Below, one piece after another: positions 58,841 through 64,000 of a stretch of DNA of 64,000 bases. This DNA is from Ceratothoa steindachneri. Its lineage: Eukaryota; Arthropoda; Malacostraca; Isopoda; Cymothoidae. The position numbers and the translations under genes are program-made. The stretch lies in the NCBI GenBank assembly GCA_963969495.1, contig OZ018324.1:139992355-140056354 (forward strand), given 5' to 3'. Below the pieces are notes generated by a model, which saw only the letters and a list, made by a program, of their open reading frames with translations, did not search any database and was not told the origin of the DNA. How positions within the stretch are numbered: the first letter of the stretch is position 1; each line of letters starts with the position of its first letter.

Positions 58841-60268
58841 ACAATGACTTTTTACTCATCTTCAAGACGTACCCTAAGCAAAACTCTAATAGTCTGCGCT
58901 GTTAAGAGACGTAATCTAACCTTTGCAAATTTTGCTGTCATTATTTATTATTGTTTCTTAATATGTGCAAAAATCACGTCAACAAAACTTAAATCAACAC
59001 AACATTAAAAAAAGCGCAAGAACTTATTCCTCCACCTAATAGTTGCTTATTTCGGGGAAATCTGTTGTAAGATCAAGAAAGGTAGGATATAGTCCTTTGT
59101 TTGGTTAATATAAGATACGGAGAGGAAATGCAGATACCTCTTTGTTGACATAAGACCTAAGGGACCTAATATTAATCAATGCAAGGATTCGAAGGCTTAT
59201 ATGATCTTGGGAACAATCAAAAATTTTGAAATCATTCATGGTAGCGTCACTTTTGCGAAGAATAATGTTATCGTGAATGGGAGAGCATCTCTTGCGGTTT
59301 ACGGATTTGCCTGTTCCTCCACTGATAGCCAAATGAGAACAAGCTCATGCTTGCGATGAGTTCACATGATATAGGGAAGCAAGTTCTTTACATTGAATAG
59401 TATGCCTATTGATTATAATTTGTTCAAGAAAATAATTTTCAAGTTAATTTGTCCAAATTTTATTTCTCTTCAGCAACCAGGAATCAAAAGTTTTATTTGA
59501 AAGATTGTAACCTAAAATTGTTCGTAAATTTCAAATTTTGATTTCTTTTTCAAGAGTATTGAGCAAATATCTGCTTTAATTTTTTAATGCAATTCTAATG
59601 GTTTTACAGTGATTGTACAAGGTAGAATTTCGTGAATTCGCTGTTTATGTACTGCACTTAGAAAAGAATCGGTGTTTTTTGAATCAAAAGTTTTTTCCTA
59701 GAATTTTAATATAAAATTGAGGTCATTTTTATTTGTTGGTTCATTACAGCAATAGTTACATATGAATGGCTTAAGTGGTAGCTAACTTTGAGAACGATAG
59801 TGCTTGGGTGAGAGGGAATTGAAAACTCACGAAATTGAACTATGGTAATATTTAATAAACAAACTTTTCATTCCAGACGTATAAAACCCTCATTATCTTG
59901 TTTTCTAAAAGATATAATATAAGATCTTCAATAAAATTAAAAAATAAATTAATAAAAAATGTTAAAATATATCCAAACAAAAATTTTATCAATAGAAACG
60001 AAGATAACTAAAAAGTATTTCATCGTAAAGATGACGGTCAACAAATGAAATCATTGAGGATCGATTTTATCCAATAATTTAGATAAATACAGACAGAGAG
60101 AGTGTTTGTTTAAACTTATTTAAGTATACGTTTAAGCATTATAGAACTTACATACACCTTGCCCTCCCCTAGAGAAAGATCCTGTCAATTTTGGAGATCC
60201 TTATTGTACATAATTACCGCAATTAGTATAATAAAGTGAATTCCAGAAAGTGTGACCACGTTTGGACA
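58841..60268. other. AT-rich stretch, nothing recognised
   Basis: No similarity recognised. Ends at the target duplication of the hAT element. Confidence 0.4.
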
Positions 60269-60276
60269 GCTTAACC

Positions 60277-63115
60277 CAGGGATGGAGAACCTGCGGCCTT
60301 AAGGCCACATGCGACCTTCAGGACCACCATCAAGTGCAGCGTTCTATGGCCTTTTGATATATATTTCTTTTTTGACATTGAACATTTTGCCTAAAATTAT
60401 TATGCCCACACACGCAGAGACAAAAGGAAAGTTATGTGTTTAGTGATGTAGCTCCCAGAGATTGGAAGCATTTTTCTTAAATTCAGTGAAACTAAACTTA
60501 AAGCAACTGCTATATAAAGGCAATGTTTCCGTGTAAGCTACACTGGCTTAGTGGGAGTGAGTGATCTCACGTATGATATAGAAAGAGTTCCTGTCTCGTC
60601 CGCCTCTTCACTGTGGTCTGTGTTACACTAAATAACTACGTACTCTACTCTGTAATTGTGTTGTCGTGGCTTACTTCATACCGACTTGTTTTATGAGACT
60701 GAGTTAGTTTCTGCAACAATTAGGTAATGATAAATAATAATATTAATCACCCCAAAAATATAACTAATCTATAGTGTTGTTGTTATAATAATAATAATTA
60801 TAATTATTATAACATGGTTGTGAATGCAGGTTTAGCGATGTCTTGTCTAAGACTGTTTTGTCTGTGTCAGTGTGCCGCTGGCCTTACTAATTTATTATTC
60901 ACCTTTTTTATGGCTTTTCAGAATAAATACATTTCCTTTTGGCCCATAACAATGTCAAAAAAGTTAAAACGGACTTTGAAAGAAGAAAACAGGATCTTTA
61001 ATGAGCAAGGGAACTGCAATATTTTTAGTGAATAGTGTAGGAAAAATGTCTTGCTTGCTTTGTGATACTGCAATTGTAACAGTTAAGAAATTCAATGCTC
61101 AGCAACACTATGCTGTTCATAAAGACAATAAATATGCTAAATTAGAGGGTGAGCCTCGAAAGATAGCACTGAAGAAACTAAAGATGGAAGACAGAAGCAA
61201 AGACAATTTTTCCAGGGAATGCTACGACAGAAGCAAGCTATAAAGTTGCATATTTGCTTAGAAAAAAAAGGTAAGCCATTCAGCGATGCAGAACTCATAA
61301 AGGAATGTATTTTAGAAGTGGTAAGATGTATAGATCCCGATAAAGTTAATAAGTATAATTAGGTGCCTCTTTTAAGAAGGACTAACACAGATCGACAACA
61401 GGAATTGGCATGCAATGTAACAGAACAATTGAAAAATATAATAAAAAAAGAGAATATATGTATATTACTTAGTAGCTTTGAATGAATCAACAGATTCCAC
61501 TGATTCAGCACAATTATTGTATTGTGCCATAACAGATTATTTTCTATTATATGAAGAGTTGTTTGCTTTAGGCCCCCTTAAAGGAAGGACACGGGGGATA
61601 GATATTTTTAACAACGTCAAAGAGCAATGTCATAAAATAGAACTAAATTTTACTAATTTGGTAAGTGTGTGCACCGATGCCTCCCCAGCTATGATGGCTA
61701 AAAATAAAGGATTTATTAGACATCTTAAGAGAGAAACCCAAGAACCAAATGTACTGATTTCTTTTTATTGTATTTTACATCAGCAAAATCTCTGTGCAAA
61801 ATCTGTCACTTTAAATGACACTTTGCAAAAGGGTATAGGCATTGTTAACTATATTCAAGTGAATGCCTCAAAGCATCGTCAATTTCAAAATATGCTGAAG
61901 ATGGATGACGAAGTAATTAGTGTAGATTTGCCATATTACTCAGAAGTACGCAGGTTTTCGCAAAGGAAATTATTGGTCAAAATAATGTCTTTACGAAGGC
62001 AAATTATTGACTTTTTCAAAGAAAACAACAAGTATTGTGATTTATCAGACTCATATTTTTACAGGGATGTTGCCTTTTTATGTGATGTGATTTCAAAATA
62101 AAATGAGTTAAACATTAAATTGCAAGGCAGAAATAAATCTATTTATGATATGTGGCCAAATATTCAGGCATTTAGAAAGAAACTGTTGTATTTCAAGTCC
62201 CTTTTGGCTTAATCAACACTTTCAGAACAACACTTTCCCCAGCTTACGAAGGTAATGAGTGAAAATAAAGATATCTATGGATATTTTGACGAATATGAGT
62301 CGATTTAGACACATTGATAGATGTATCAGAGGCTCCTGAAGAGTTACAAATGGAGCTTATCGAAATGCCTGAGGATAATATCTTGAAGGCTTTGTTTGAC
62401 AAGAGTGAAAATCCCGTCGAAATTGGGAAAAACGCGATAGAATATCTTCGTCTTCATGAACATGCACGACGTCTGATTTCCTGGTTTTCTTCAAGATACT
62501 GTTGTGAATCCAAATTTTTTTACTTGTCGCAAATCAAGAATTCACTGAGAACACAGTTGATAGACGAGCATTTGGAAGACCTATTGAGACTAATAACCAC
62601 TATGTTAGAGCCTGATATCAAAATACTTTCTCAAAAGAAGCAAACTCAAACAAGTCATTAATTTGTATAAAAAATCTACATGCCTTCCTACTGTATATTG
62701 AATATTTGAAAATGTTATATTCTCGATGTTTATATGCTATCTTTTTATAAGATTATTGTTTGTTTACATGTTCCTTGAATACAAAGCACCTTCTTTCCTA
62801 ATTAAAATAATTTGAAAATATCATGCTTTCGATATTAATCATTTACTTATTATTTTGAAAACTTTTTATATAAATAAAATATTCGAAAATTCTACCTTTT
62901 CAATATTTTTCACTTACATATTACTTGTATAAAAAGTACTTTCTTAAATAGAAATATTGGAAATTACTATGCTTTCGATTTCTATAAAACTGTATCTTTT
63001 ATTAGATAAATAATAAATTACTTAAGGGATAAAGCAATTTTTTTTCTATGTGGCTTTTATAAGTGATGATTAATTGTAAGATTGCCTTTATGCACAAAAA
63101 GGTTCCCCACCACCG
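60277..63115 (+). mobile_element. hAT transposon, Charlie/GTF2IRD2-type (2839 bp) with 8-bp TSD
   Basis: GCTTAACC occurs at 60269-60276 and again at 63116-63123, a perfect 8-bp target duplication as hAT elements make. The left end is CAGGGATGGAGAACC and the right end, on the opposite strand, CGGTGGTGGGGAACC, which agree at 11 of 15 positions, with the CAG-type start usual for hAT on the left. A transposase pseudogene in the same orientation fills 60952-62661. The remaining 450 bases on the right are A+T-rich non-coding sequence. Confidence 0.94.
60952..62661 (+). pseudogene. hAT transposase (GTF2IRD2/ZBED-like), broken
   Basis: ATG at 60952 gives MSKKLKRTLKEENRIFNEQG; a frame change near 61005 leads to a BED-type zinc finger (SCLLCDTAI ... 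QQHYAVH), EGEPRKIALKKLK, then KKGKPFSDAELIKECILEV, one stop, and after 61470 the longest open part (207 codons): VALNESTDSTDSAQLLY, PLKGRTRGIDIF, LVSVCTDASPAMMAKNKGFI, ISFYCILHQQNLCAKS, QNMLKMDDEVIS, YYSEVRRFSQRKLL, DVAFLCDVISK, then a stop and ELNIKLQGRNKSIYDMW. The C-terminal dimerisation region (62314-62661) ends in ESKFFYLSQIKNSLRTQLID and EHLEDLLRL. The usual LDESTD reads LNESTD, so the first catalytic Asp is Asn; the second Asp (CTDASP) remains. Confidence 0.9.
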
Positions 63116-63123
63116 GCTTAACC

Positions 63124-64000
63124 ATTAGTGCATAGCGTCCAGACAAATAGAAGCTAGTAAAATATTCACTAAAAAAACGTGTTTGATAATAATTACTAAT
63201 TTTTAGGTTTCAGTTTACACTTAATACAATTCTCTATCACGTTTTCTATGAATAATATAAGCGAAATTTAATTTTCTTAGGAATAAATCAGTTTACTCTA
63301 TGATTTTGTCTAGTAAGCGTGTTGCTTCCCGATCTGGGTAAGTAAATTACTATTATTCTACATGTAAATCTATTATTATTTTTTTTTCTGTTATATATTT
63401 AAATGAAATGTTAATTATCGTGGTGAAGTTATAGATTTATAGAGATATTTATAAACACAAATTCTACAGACAATAATATTATGGCGTCCAGAAAAACGAA
63501 CGCTATGCACTCAAACTACATTTTTTCCCCATGCTCCATATTTGTCTAATATAAATAACTATTCTCATATAAATAGACGGTTGGATAAACTGGTTTATAA
63601 TAACTATTCCCATATAAATAGCAGGTTGAATAAACTGGTTTATATGAACTTTTTAAATTTTATATTTGATACCTTGTTCATTGTGCACTGTTGAATATTT
63701 AGTTCTATGCTTTCCAATGATTTTTTTCATTTTATGGAATTTGAACATCCAAGAAATATTGTCATCGTTTGAAGACGAGGGTGGAGATAATATAGAATTT
63801 GGTGATACTATTCTTCATGTTCCTGAACCAGAAGTAAATTGTCGTACCTTATGGAATACGAATGTGATTTTATATCCCATAAACATTGTGAAACTAAGGC
63901 TAAAATACAAATCTGGTAATTCAAGTGAAGATGGAAAAAAATGAAAGTAAGTCAAATAAATTGGAGTAAAGAGTTTCCTGTTTTTTATATAAATTCTTCT
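63124..64000. other. Right end of window; frame 63666-63944 unassigned
   Basis: A short direct duplication AACTATT-C-CATATAAATAG occurs near 63556-63580 and 63601-63622. The 92-codon plus-strand frame includes an acidic stretch SSFEDEGGDNIEFGD, reminiscent of N-termini of transposases but not assignable. Confidence 0.35.

Noticed and set aside
63666..63944. N-terminus of another piggyBac transposase
   Set aside because: Only a general acidic stretch; no diagnostic block follows before the window ends.

Overview
The window looks like gene-poor, strongly A+T-rich nuclear DNA from an invertebrate animal. The long (AT)n runs, the absence of any dense intact ORF, and the mix of decayed transposon families (Penelope-like, Gypsy, mariner, IS630-like, piggyBac, hAT, Mutator-domain) fit a large arthropod-like genome (crustacean or chelicerate would be my first guess). 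I cannot exclude another invertebrate such as a mollusc. I found no convincing host gene, tRNA, rRNA or CRISPR. Almost every recognisable coding trace is a broken mobile element.

Left part (1-19 kb): a mariner (minus strand) that appears to have landed in a fold-back repeat, a Penelope-like GIY-YIG fragment, a gag fragment (minus), copy A of an unclassified transposase-like family (called family X here, minus), a long stretch with nothing recognisable, then a degenerate ~37-bp minisatellite of about 1.8 kb carrying the tail of a non-LTR retrotransposon. Middle (19-34 kb): an almost complete piggyBac with TTAA target duplication and terminal repeats, a second gag fragment, an IS630-like element abutting a Mutator-domain transposase fragment, and a 3.7-kb Gypsy pol whose integrase lies upstream of the reverse transcriptase (Gmr1-like order). 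These are followed by a candidate LTR region, a 364-bp fold-back hairpin between two (AT)n runs, and copy B of family X.

Right part (34-64 kb): a dispersed repeat present as an inverted pair (37.8 and 49.2 kb), a possible Tc1 trace, a ~170-bp AT microsatellite, copy C of family X (with an intron-like insertion), a second degenerate ~36-bp minisatellite of about 2.2 kb, copy D of family X, an internally deleted mariner with both ends intact, a second mariner with a changed catalytic residue, and a GTF2IRD2/Charlie-type hAT with a perfect 8-bp target duplication.

The elements do not work together as a pathway. They record repeated insertion and decay. The two most interesting items are the INT-before-RT Gypsy element with its three dispersed gag copies, and family X, whose four diverged copies share a cysteine-rich head and a set of conserved blocks compatible with an RNase H-fold transposase that I cannot assign to a named superfamily.
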